Shown: piece by piece, positions 45,220 through 54,500 of the stretch
Layout: each line of letters starts with the position of its first letter
How positions within the stretch are numbered: the first letter of the stretch is position 1
Source of the DNA: Ipomoea triloba
Taxonomy: Eukaryota; Streptophyta; Magnoliopsida; Solanales; Convolvulaceae
Assembly (NCBI RefSeq): GCF_003576645.1
Contig: NC_044930.1
Location: 19,058,873 to 19,122,872 of the forward strand
Length of the DNA: 64,000 nt
Direction: 5' to 3'
The notes under the pieces: model-generated
Seen by the model: only the letters and a program-made list of their open reading frames with translations
Databases searched by the model: none
Told to the model about the DNA's origin: nothing
Made by a program: the position numbers and the translations under genes

Positions 45220-45360
45220 GTGGGCATCAAACCACCCGTTGTGGCAAAAAACAAGGGTAGTGGCAAAAGGATAAAGGGCAAAAGGGAAATAGCAATAGAA
45301 TTAGAAGAGGGAGCAAAGCGAGAACGTCGTTGCCAAATGTTAAATGAGTACGCAACCTAG
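45220..45360 (+). pseudogene. FAR1/MULE transposase C-terminal scrap
   Basis: The frame VGIKPPVVAKNKGSGKRIKG...KREIAIELEEGAKRERRC matches the basic C-terminal tail of FAR1-related proteins (compare KGFGKRMKGKKELAID at about 39640). The catalytic and SWIM parts are not recognisable upstream. It ends with TAG at 45358. Confidence 0.6.
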
Positions 45361-45604
45361 GAAACTAAGCTCCTCAAATGGCACTCACCTTAATTATTTC
45401 AAAAAACTCTTGAAAATCTTGCCTATATAATAGACGTACCTGCTATTTAATTTGAATATTTGTAATGGTTGCTTATGGAGATACCTGCTATTTAATTTGA
45501 ATATTTGTAATGGTTGCTTTTGGGGAGGAGTTGACCTAGCTGATTGAAACGCCCCAATATGAGTCAAAAGAAAATACCCCACAAATCAACATTTAAAAAC
45601 ATGA

Positions 45605-45800
45605 CTAACTGTGCAACGCTCGACCACATCCAGTGCAACCCTCCTAACATTTGTGTGCAATGCAGTAGGACACGCTGTGCATATCAACCCCCCCTCCCCC
45701 CTCCCCCACGACTAACTGTGCAACGCTCGATCACATCCAGTGCAACCCTCCTAACATTGGTGTGCAATGCAGTAGGACACGCTGTGCATATCAACCCCCC
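45605..45800 (+). repeat. tandem direct repeat, about 108-bp spacing
   Basis: Two copies of a block from GACTAACTGTGCAACGCTCG to CACGCTGTGCATATCAACCC, each ending in a C run. A shorter direct repeat (ACCTGCTATTTAATTTGAAT...GGTTGCTT) precedes it at about 45439 and 45483. Confidence 0.85.
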
Positions 45801-46273
45801 CCCCCAATATTTCTAAATGTACAAACACCCAATATACAAACATCTCTCAATGCATAAAGATAGGCTTTAATAGAGTTCAACGAACTGGAATTTAAAAAGA
45901 AAGTTGAAATTCCAACGACAGCATTTAAGTATGTACCTGGGCTTAGAATCTCCACATAAAATATTATTAATGTGTAATTATAACAAAATTCTTTCTTTCC
46001 TTAAAAAAAATATCAAAACAGGTAAATGAAACATAACTATGAACTATATTTACTTCGTGAATTGTACCCTGCCACACACCCTTATCCTGTTCCTAAAGTG
46101 AACCCCTTCTAATACAAAAAACGCCACACCATAACGACGTAAGGCCAAAAAGACCAGCAGTGCACTATACAAGTCAAAAACCAACACCTTACTAAAGATC
46201 ATAAAAAAAACCCAAAAAAAAAAACAAAACAAAAAAACAAAACAAAAAAAAAAAGATAACTATTTCACGTATG

Positions 46274-47165
46274 CTAACTAGCATGACCAAACACATTGTG
46301 ATCATACTCCAACGCCCGTTGAATTACAAAATGCTTGTGACTATTGATGTTGGACACCAAGATATTGTGCATGAACTTCTTACGCAAATCATTAAGCATG
46401 TGCCTGTCACCTTTGACTATACCATACTCCCACCTTGAAACGCCCTGACCCAAATACCATTCCATGTGGCACATAGTATAAATGCCACTGTCCTCCAAGA
46501 TAGTTCCGTCCCTCCAAGACATTTGCATACACTTCGGTATCAAACATCTCAACCGATCCGCCTGCCCATGAAGACTAACACCCACAAAAACGAAGCAAGG
46601 AACGCTCGCTACAATGTTCACAAAGAAAACACTAGTTAAACACCTGAACGAACTTTAAGGACTAGCAAATCAAGATAGTAACACGGATCTGCCACCAGTG
46701 AATGCACCACTACATACACCGAAATGCACAGCTTACCCAACCCTCATGCACAACAAATATCACCACATTGCACAACACCCCATGACAAGCCATACACGGA
46801 ACATAAAAGAACCCCAAACACGCACAAAAAAATTGGAATCAACATGAATATTACAAGATATTCGTGTCCTTACCAAGTCCGCAAGAGCGTTGCCATATCT
46901 GGACTGGTTAGTACCCGGAATATGGCAATTATCTATGATTTCCATCTTCATCTTCTTCAAGTCCACATTTATAATGTAATAGTGTCCACGATCACACAGA
47001 GGGAAAAGAAACTATAACATAAAAATATAGTCAACAATATCAAACAAAAATCATATAACCCAATACTAAAATTGAAACAAAGTCAAAGGTTACCATGTCA
47101 ATGATTACCCAAGACTGGTGCAGAGTTATATCATAGTCTTCACGGAGGCGATCACAAAACCATCC
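46274..47165 (-). pseudogene. Ulp1-like protease remnant of MULE-2
   Basis: Three minus-strand exons: about 47165-47097 (CDRLREDYDITLHQSWVIID), 47011-46874 (FPLCDRGHYYIINVDLKKMK...EIIDN, bordered by AG and GTAAGG), and about 46600-46274 (LEDSGIYTMCHMEWYLGQG...LNDLRKKFMHNIL). The catalytic His (GHYY) and Asp (IIDN) are kept, but the nucleophile Cys of DCG is Ser here (EDSG) and the usual Arg of MRHME is Cys. The enzyme would be dead or altered even if expressed. The protein differs from the 29-33 kb Ulp1, so this is an independent MULE lineage. Confidence 0.7.
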
Positions 47166-48055
47166 ACACCTTTAAGCTCAAAAACCATTCTAGGGGAAAA
47201 TACAAATACAGTACTGCATACTATTCCCGAAATTTACCTATTTTTATTTGTTGCTAATTCTCAAGAATTTTTTAACAAAATCTGAAGTAAACCACATTGG
47301 AACATGACATTTATTCAAGTGAAATGTCAACAAAAGGCCCTATGCCATCACACCAATCGACCAGTGGCATTTTGGAAGACAAATTAACTCTACAACCACC
47401 CAAAAACAAAACCCAATAATATTGCATTGATAGAGTGTAATAGTAGTAAGAACATCAACAGACATAGGCCTCCGAGTGAATGAACATACGACTAGGGCAT
47501 AGAGAGGGGAAAAAATTACACAAATTGAACAAGTGTGCGAATCCATTACCACATGAAAACATAGTAAACCACACTGAATGCAACAAAGTCATCCACAAAT
47601 AAGCAAGGCACCAAACCCTATAAAGAACACGAAAGAGGGACAAATGGTGTATCTTCGGTCGCTGGCAGTTTCTCCCGTCAGCGTGCATTCGATCAAGACT
47701 TGCCGTCGCCAGCCATTCAGACGAAATCAAGAGACGCCGCAAAGAATCCAGTGGAAGAGGAGTTCGCCGGTCTAAGAACGGTGAGGAATCAAGGTCAGCT
47801 GCGAAGATGGGAATTTTCCGCTTGGGAGATGACCAACGCCGGGCAATGTGTTTTAAAACTAAGAACTTTAAAATAATTAGTAATAGCAAATGACCGAAAC
47901 AACCCTCATCAGCCTGAAGAATGCAAACACGCGTGCGTATAATTTCTTTTTTAAATTAAAAACATAATAAAACCACAACCATTGGATTAATTAAATATAA
48001 GGCTCAGATTAGTCCACAAGTCCTCACCTAACTATAGGTCCTCATTTGATCCTTA

Positions 48056-48056
<1 letters not shown>

Positions 48057-48120
<64 letters not shown>
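48057..48120. repeat. (TA)n microsatellite between MULE-2 and a MITE
   Basis: About 30 TA units. The MULE-2 right terminus ends at its left side and a MITE starts at its right side. Confidence 0.95.
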
Positions 48121-48123
<3 letters not shown>

Positions 48124-48672
48124 ATACAGATATTGTGAGAACAACACCATAAAAGTGAAACAAGAACCCATATGAGCTTTACATCTGTAAAAATTTGACG
48201 GATTTGATTAGATTTTTAAAAAAAAAATAGGTGACATTTTCGTATTTATCATCAACTTCACTATGCAAATTTGAAAAATAAAATAAGCAATCTTTAACTA
48301 CTAAATATGCAAACCAGGTAAAATTTTATAAAATCAACGAAAAAGTTAGATTTTAAATCTAAATCATAAATGTTAGACTTTTTAGTAGTAAAAAATGAAC
48401 AACTAAACCAGATAAAACCAAAAATTCAGTGATAAACTTTAAAATCGAAACTTTAAGTGCAATTTTAATACTAAATGTGCAAACCTGAAAAAGTATGAGA
48501 ATTACATATTTTAGTATTCAAGTTTGCATAGTAGAGTTAGTGATAATTGCAAAAATGTCACCGCATTTTTTAAAAGAAAAAATTGATATGATCTTTTTGA
48601 TTTTTACAATGTAGAACTAAGATTGGTTTTTATTTCTCTCTGACGAACTTATTATCATGTCATTCAATACAT
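48121..48672. mobile_element. foldback MITE, about 200-bp inverted arms
   Basis: The left arm (GAACAACACC...GAACCCATATGAGC, TACATCTGTAAAAATT, GGTGACATTTTCG, ACTATGCAAATTTGAA) is mirrored by the right arm (complement GGTGACATTTTTGCAA, ACTATGCAAACTTGAA, CTACATTGTAAAAATC). The exact right end is approximate. No ORF. Arms this long suggest MULE-type or foldback origin. Confidence 0.7.
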
Positions 48673-48969
48673 GCGTACATAACATTCAGTATTATGGATG
48701 GTACATAGTATTTCTTTTTTGTTGAATATTTATTCCATTTTTATTTCATAAGCAAAAGACTTAAATAGAAATCATTAAGTTTATTTCTTAACGAATCAAA
48801 TAATGAAATAATTTTTTATATATATTTTTTGTCTATTACATTTTCTATATATGAAATATGTTTCCTATTACTAAAATTCACTCTAGGAACCAAATGTAAC
48901 TTAAAGAATTTAATTTCAATTAATGAATGAAGTTTTTATAACATCTCATTGGCAACTATCCAATTCTTA

Positions 48970-49193
48970 TTCTAAAAGGTTGAATACCTAACTTCAAGGG
49001 CCCAATAGAGTATTTGGAAGGATGTAAATAATGGTAACTCAGATGGACACAGAAGCTAGACCTCTGCTTACTGCGCACAATGAGTCCCTTCACTTTGAGA
49101 GTTTACTCTCATATTGTCGTTGGTGAGACTCGATCCCTGATCTTTCTTCCTAAATTTCACTCATGTGACGAATTGAGCTGCCCATGCACGCAC
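48970..49193 (-). mobile_element. tRNA-derived SINE, minus strand
   Basis: On the minus strand an A-box-like CAGCTCAATTCGTCACATG and a B box GGATCGAGTCTC precede a SINE body. Flanks AACTATCCAATTCTTA (48954-48969) and AACTATCTAATTATTA (49194-49209) match at 14 of 16 positions, an aged target duplication. Confidence 0.6.
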
Positions 49194-49230
49194 AACTATC
49201 TAATTATTATCTCGCAATGTGGTCAATTAA

Positions 49231-49239
49231 TATAAAAAA
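49231..49239 (+). repeat. target duplication of the Pack-MULE, left
   Basis: TATAAAAAA, identical to 55810-55818. Confidence 0.85.
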
Positions 49240-49433
49240 GAGTTAATTCCACTTTTAGTCTTAGACTTATTAGGCGTTTAACAGTTTTAGTCCTCGATAA
49301 TAAAAATGGTCAGATTCTAGCAACGCTTTTTGGTCGCTGGACACTTTTAGTCCTCCGTGACTTATGCCGTTTGTTGACTGTGAATTAGAATGGGTTTTCT
49401 GTCTTTTTATGTTGTCTGTTGAACATGAATTAG

Positions 49434-49990
49434 AGGCGTTGAAGGTTATTACTAAAGGGGTCAAATTGGACAGTCTTCTTCACCCAATTATTGATCTTGG
49501 GAGTTTTGTAGAGACACCAGTGCGACGCCGCCGATGTGGACGGCTGCGGCGGCGGCTTGGGGTCTTCCGGAGATGGTTTAATGGCGGGTTTGGGCTTCCC
49601 GTTGGCGAACAGAGAGTTGAGGAAGTAGGTGAGGCGAGCCCCTGGCGAGATAGGCTGTTTCATCTTCTTCATATTCGCATACATCTTCACGGCTGTGGTT
49701 TTGGACTCCATCAATTTCTCATGTTCCGTTTTTGAAGATTTCTCGGCGGTGGTTCTGACCGGTTTAGGCCGGGAGGAACTGAAACAAGAGGTTCTCAGTG
49801 ATAATGGTCCAGGAAACGACGAGGAAAGTGCGCCGGAGCTAGAATCCGAAGAACTCGAGCTAAAGAACAAAGGGTCACTATCGAAATCTGACAGTAACGA
49901 CGACAGCAGAGGTTTAGTCCCCTTTACTTTGTCGCTAACATTCTGGTTCCACTTCAATCCTAGCCGTCTATTACTCATGTTGCAGATCAA
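49434..49990 (-). pseudogene. captured BIG GRAIN 1-like gene fragment
   Basis: A 186-codon open frame starting MICNMSNRRLGLKWNQ near 49990. It has a Ser-rich stretch (SSSSSDSSSGALSSS), RPKPVRTTAEKSS, and the hallmark block MKQPISPGARLTYFLNSLF followed by a Pro-rich part (EDPKPPPQPSTS). BIG GRAIN 1 proteins are plant plasma-membrane proteins tied to auxin response and organ size; their conserved core contains KQPISPG.RL..FLNSLF. The fragment is GC-rich and cleanly open, and the last codons run toward the left TIR. The identification rests on the motif only. It is transcriptionally antisense to the neighbouring receptor-kinase piece. Confidence 0.6.
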
Positions 49991-50343
49991 TCGTCACCGC
50001 CTCCGCAAGTTGTGAGTAAAAGCTCAAGCAAGAAGTGGAAATATGTTGTGGTGGGTGTTCTTGGAGGACTTGGTTGTTTGGGAATTGTAGGATGGGTTGT
50101 TTTCTTGCTTTGTATCCGCAAAAGGGAGAAGAAAGGTGAGGCGGAGATGGTGACAAAGAGTTTTGAGGCAGTTGAGAAGCCATTGAAGAAGAAATTAGAT
50201 GAGGAAGTGGGGCTGTCCTATGGGAGTGTATCTGATTTGGTAGAATCTGTGAAGATGTACACTTTTGAAGAGATCAAATCTGCGACAGAAAATTTCAATC
50301 CCAGTTGTGGCACGATCAATGGGGATTTTGCAACAATCAAGAA
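49987..50343 (+). pseudogene. captured LysM receptor-like kinase (LYK4/5-type) fragment
   Basis: After an acceptor-like TTGCAG at 49986 the frame reads DQSSPPPQVVSKSSSKKWK, then a transmembrane helix (VVVGVLGGLGCLGIVGWVVF), a basic stop-transfer RKREKK, the juxtamembrane part and the kinase start YTFEEIKSATENFNPSC...GTINGDFATIKKMN. In LYK4/5-type chitin co-receptors PSC is separated from GTINGDFA.IKKM by a short IKGSVYR-like glycine-loop segment; that segment is deleted here. LysM ectodomain and most of the kinase are absent. The frame then enters a 28-bp tandem repeat (TTTTGCAGCAATCAAGAAAA) up to the LINE. Such a piece could make a membrane-anchored stub at most. Confidence 0.65.
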
Positions 50344-50396
50344 AATGAATATATTTTGCAGCAATCAAGAAAATGAATATATTTTGCAGCAATTAA
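50335..50396 (+). repeat. 28-bp tandem repeat, about 2.3 copies
   Basis: Units of TTTTGCARCAATCAAGAAAA TGAATATA in tandem at the broken end of the captured kinase fragment, just left of the LINE insertion site. Confidence 0.8.
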
Positions 50397-50404
50397 GAGG
50401 GATT

Positions 50405-50422
50405 AGAAGAAGAACACGCAAA
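50405..50422 (+). repeat. LINE target-site duplication, left
   Basis: AGAAGAAGAACACGCAAA, identical to 55626-55643 (18 bp). Confidence 0.9.
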
Positions 50423-50569
50423 CAAGCTTTGGTAGAACGGTTCTCTCTCTAGGTTATCTTAGAGAGTTCTCTCCCTAGGGTTTTCTGCTTTTTCTTTGGT
50501 TTATCTACCGCCTTTTGTTCGTCTTTTTGTCTTTTACGATTCTGGTCTGTGTGTTTGTTTGTCGGATCA

Positions 50570-51478
50570 ATGGACGTCGGAGCGCTAGAGTTAAGTTGTG
50601 CTGTTTTGTCGCTAGATGAAGAAGACGCCGGAGGTCTGGATGCACCTATTACTGATCAAGCTAGTGGGAGTGTTATATATTTTGAACTGGTAGGTCGTTT
50701 TCTCACACAGCGGGCTATAAAGTTTGAGCACATGCAACAAGTTATGGCATCAGTTTGGCAACCTGTTATGGGTGTCCGGATTGTGTCTCTTGAAGACAAT
50801 CTTTTTGTGTTTCAATTCCCCCATCGACGTGATATGCAGAGAGTCATTGACGAAGGACCGTGGTCTTTCGAGAATAACACGTTGGTTTGCAAACTTGTTC
50901 CTCCTAGTGTGAGACCTGAAGCAGTTGTCCTGGATTCCATTGATTATTGGGTCCAGATTCACGATCTGCCTACTATGTTCACTAGTGCGGAGTTCATCGA
51001 GCAGATCGGGAATTATGTGGGTGTTTTCAAATTTGCTGATCCAAATAATTTTGGTGGAACGTGGAGAAGCTTTATCCGCGTAAGGATTTCTCTGCATTTG
51101 TCTGAGCCTTTAAAGCGTAGAATGAAATTACGCATGCGTGATGGTACTTTCCAGTGGATCTTGTTTAAGTATGAACGACTGACAACTTTTTGCTTTTGTT
51201 GCGGATTGATTGGGCATTCTGAACGTTTCTGTCGAAAGGTTTATGAGCAAGGAATTGAGCCTAAGGATTACCCGTATGGAGCATGGCTGCGGGCAGGAGT
51301 TCGTCGGCCTCCTAAGCCGGTTGGGGCTAAGTGGCTTCTTGCGGATTTGCCGAATACGCCTTCATGTGTGCCATCCACCCCTGCGATTCCCTCTAGTCAG
51401 TCTGGTCAGGTTGAGGAAGGGGTTGTGTTGCATGGTGATCTTAAACGCAGTCGAGAGGGTGACTGCGAAGAAGCTTAG
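50570..51478 (+). CDS. LINE ORF1: DUF4283 / zinc-knuckle RNA-binding protein
   Basis: 302 residues from the ATG at 50570 (MDVGALELSCAV); the longer open frame upstream lacks an ATG. The N-terminal half is a DUF4283-type domain (RFLTQRAIKFEHMQQVMASV, FQFPHRRDMQRVIDEGPWSF, WVQIHDLP), followed by a CCHC zinc knuckle CFCCGLIGHSERFC (about residues 207-220, CX2CX4HX4C). The protein is expected to coat LINE RNA. The TAG at 51476 looks premature: the frame continues for 28 codons (VANDVRMEDISKNLVLAG...) to a TGA at 51563 that overlaps the ORF2 ATG as ATGA. The second LINE in this window keeps that longer, overlapping arrangement. Confidence 0.88.
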   Translation: MDVGALELSCAVLSLDEEDAGGLDAPITDQASGSVIYFELVGRFLTQRAIKFEHMQQVMASVWQPVMGVRIVSLEDNLFVFQFPHRRDMQRVIDEGPWSFENNTLVCKLVPPSVRPEAVVLDSIDYWVQIHDLPTMFTSAEFIEQIGNYVGVFKFADPNNFGGTWRSFIRVRISLHLSEPLKRRMKLRMRDGTFQWILFKYERLTTFCFCCGLIGHSERFCRKVYEQGIEPKDYPYGAWLRAGVRRPPKPVGAKWLLADLPNTPSCVPSTPAIPSSQSGQVEEGVVLHGDLKRSREGDCEEA

Positions 51479-51561
51479 TCGGTTGCTAATGATGTGAGAA
51501 TGGAAGACATTTCAAAAAACTTGGTTTTGGCGGGTCCGGTGGTCCAGACCCGCCCATCCAT

Positions 51562-54500
51562 ATGAGCACATTAAGTTGGAACTGTCGAGGTTTGGGTGGC
51601 CCTCGGACAGTTCGTGAATTACTGGGCTTCGTGTCCAGTCAGCGACCCAACTTCGTTTTCTTAATGGAGACGAAGGCGCGTTCGATGCAGCTAGAACGTT
51701 TACGAGTTCGTATGGGTTTTGAAGGTTTGTTCAGTGTTGATAGGGTTGGCTTGGGTGGTGGCTTGGCTCTATTATGGCGTGAATCTGGAATGGCCACTCT
51801 TCTTAGTTATTCTGATAACTATATTGATGTTATTGTTACGATGGAAGGTGAATCACTATGGCGTCTCACTTGCGTTTATGGATTCCCGGAGAGAGCTCGC
51901 AGGCATCAGGCTTGGACATTGCTTCGTGACCTCAAATCCCACTCCAAGCTTCCATGGGTTGTTATTGGTGATTTTAACGACATCGCTAGCCATAGTGAAA
52001 AAAGAGGGCACATTTCTCATCCTGACAACCTCATCCGGGGCTTTAATGATACTCTTCAGGATTGTGCTTTATTTGATCTTGGAATGCAAGGTCATAAATT
52101 CACTTGGGAGAGAGGTCGTGGCTCCGAACATTGGGTGGAGGAGCGACTTGATAGAGCGGTCGCATCATCTGAATGGAGAGAGTTATACGGTAACGCTAAG
52201 GTTCTTAATATTCTTGCAACTTCTTCAGATCATAGTGCCATTTTTTTGGATTTGAAGGGCAGACCAGTTCGTCGAGTGGGAAGAAGATTCAAATTTGAGT
52301 CAGCCTGGTTGTTAGATGCTCAATGTAGGGATGTGGTTGAGGCTTCATGGCGTCAATCATTCACTCTTGATTTCCCTTGTCGTATTCATGCATGCAGCCA
52401 AGACCTTCGGCGCTGGGGCAGTGAACATTTTTGCAACTTTGGACGCAAGGTGCATGCTTTGAGGTCACGACTAGAATCTCTTAGAAACAGCCGGTCTGCC
52501 AATGATATTCGTTCTTTCAAGGAATTTGACCAGGAGCTCAGGCTGTTACTTGCTCAAGAAGAGGTCTATTGGAGACAGCGTTCAAAACAGCTGTGGCTCA
52601 AGGAAGGCGACTTAAATACGAAATTTTTCCATCGATTTGCCAGTCATAGAAAGAAAATTAATTCATTGCAGTCCATTAAGAACTCAGAAGGGGTGTGGGT
52701 TGATGGTCAGGCTATGAATGAGGAGATTTTGAATTATTATATGCACATTTTCCAGACCACAGCTTGTAACACGACGCTTTTTGACAGAATCCCGGTTCGT
52801 ATAAATCATGACATGAATGCACGCATGCTTCGACCGGTAGAGCCTTTGGAAGTAAAGAGTGCTTTATTTTCTATGTCTCCTGATAAGGCTCCGGGTCCAG
52901 ACGGTATGTCTCCTGCTTTTTATCAGTCTTTCTGGCCGATTGTTGGAGCTGATCTCACCAGTTTTGTTACTTCATGTTTTGCTAACTGTGCCTTGCCCCC
53001 GGGCTTAAATGATACCAACGTGGTGTTAATCCCGAAAAAGAAAGTTCCCGAGCGTACATCGGATTTGCGTCCAATTGCCCTTTGTAACGTTGCATACAAG
53101 GTGTTAGCAAAGGTCATAGCAAACCGTTTGAAGGAGGTTCTTCATCTTATTATCTCACAATCCCAAAGTGCCTTTGTGCCTGACAGATTAATAACAGACA
53201 ACATTATTGTAGCCGGGGAAATTGGTCACTACCTGAAAAGGAAACGCGCAGGAAATATTGGATGGGCAGCCCTAAAAGTTGATATGGCAAAAGCATATGA
53301 CAGAATGGAGTGGGGCTTTCTCGAGGGTACGTTACGTGCTTTGGGCTTTGCCAGGGATTGGATTGACCTTATTAGATTGTGTGTGACATCGGTCAAGTAT
53401 GAGATTTTGGTCAATGGAGAAACAGTGGGATCAGTGCTACCTTCCAGAGGCATTCGACAAGGGGACCCGTTGTCACCTTATATATTTATCATATGTGCTG
53501 AGGGTCTGTCCTTGATTCTACAGCAGCAGGAGGCTAGCGGGAAAATTCACGGCATAAGAGTGGCTCGGGGGGCACCCTCGGTATCACATCTTTTCTTCGC
53601 CGACGATAGTCTGTTGTTTTTTCGAGCAACTGATAGTGAGGTTCATGAAATCAAGAGTTGTTTGGATCTCTATAGCAGTGCCTCAGGCCAGTTGGTTAAT
53701 TATGATAAATCAAGCATCACTTTCAGTGCTAATACTGAGCAGAATATGTGCAGACATGTAGCAAGTGTTTTGGGTGTGCGTCAATCTGTAGACTTTGGGC
53801 GTTATCTGGGAGTCCCATCGTTTATAGGTCGCAATAAGACTGCAGTTTTTAGATTTGTTGAGCAAAGAATGAGGGACCGAATAAACTCTTGGCAGAAACA
53901 GTTTTTAAACAAGGCTTGGAAGGAAGTGTTACTAAAGTCTGTTGGTCAATCAATGCCTATTTTCACAATGTCGGTCTTCCTCCTCCCTATTGGTGTGTGT
54001 GACTCCATTGAGAAAATGATGAATAGGTTCTGGTGGAACAAGGGTAAAGGAGCTGCGAGAGGTTTGCATTGGCTAAGTTGGTCCAGGTTGGCAACTCCGA
54101 AATCTAGTGGCGGTATTGGTTTCAAAAAGATTCATGAGTTCAATATTGCTTTACTTGCGAAACAAGGCTGGCGATTACTGGTTAACCCTCAATCTCTTGT
54201 TAGCAGGATTCTAAAAGCTAAATACTTTCCAAATGTGAATTTTCTTGAAGCAACTCTAGGCAACAATCCTAGTTATATATGGCGGAGCATACTTTCTGGG
54301 CAGGAGGTGTTGCGTGAGGGGGTTGCTCGTCGTGTTGGTAATGGGAAGGACACGCCAGTATGGGGCTGCCCTTGGCTGTTGGATAATGTTGATCCTTATG
54401 TGACGACTGCCTGCATTAACGAGCTGCGTGATGCCCGTGTTCATAATCTTCTGGATAGTAATGGATGCTGGGACTATGAGCTACTTCATGATATTTTTGA

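Larger units (their letters stand above)
43236..48056. mobile_element. decayed MULE with transposase and Ulp1 remnants
   Basis: Terminal inverted repeats: left GGATCAGGTGAGGACCTAGC (43240), and the complement of the right end GGATCAAATGAGGACCTATA, continuing GGTGAGGACATGAGGACTAA and GGTGAGGACTTGTGGACTAA. Each border abuts a (TA)n tract, so a target duplication cannot be read. Inside are a transposase C-terminus on plus (45220-45360) and Ulp1 exons on minus (47165-46274), the same convergent plan as the 21-34 kb MULE. The non-coding interior repeats words such as GTGCAACGCTC and TGTGCAATGC. Both genes are badly decayed. Confidence 0.75.

Noticed and set aside
47455..47889. 144-codon minus ORF near the MULE-2 right end
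   Set aside because: No recognisable domain, and its composition resembles surrounding decayed repeat DNA; not supported as a gene.
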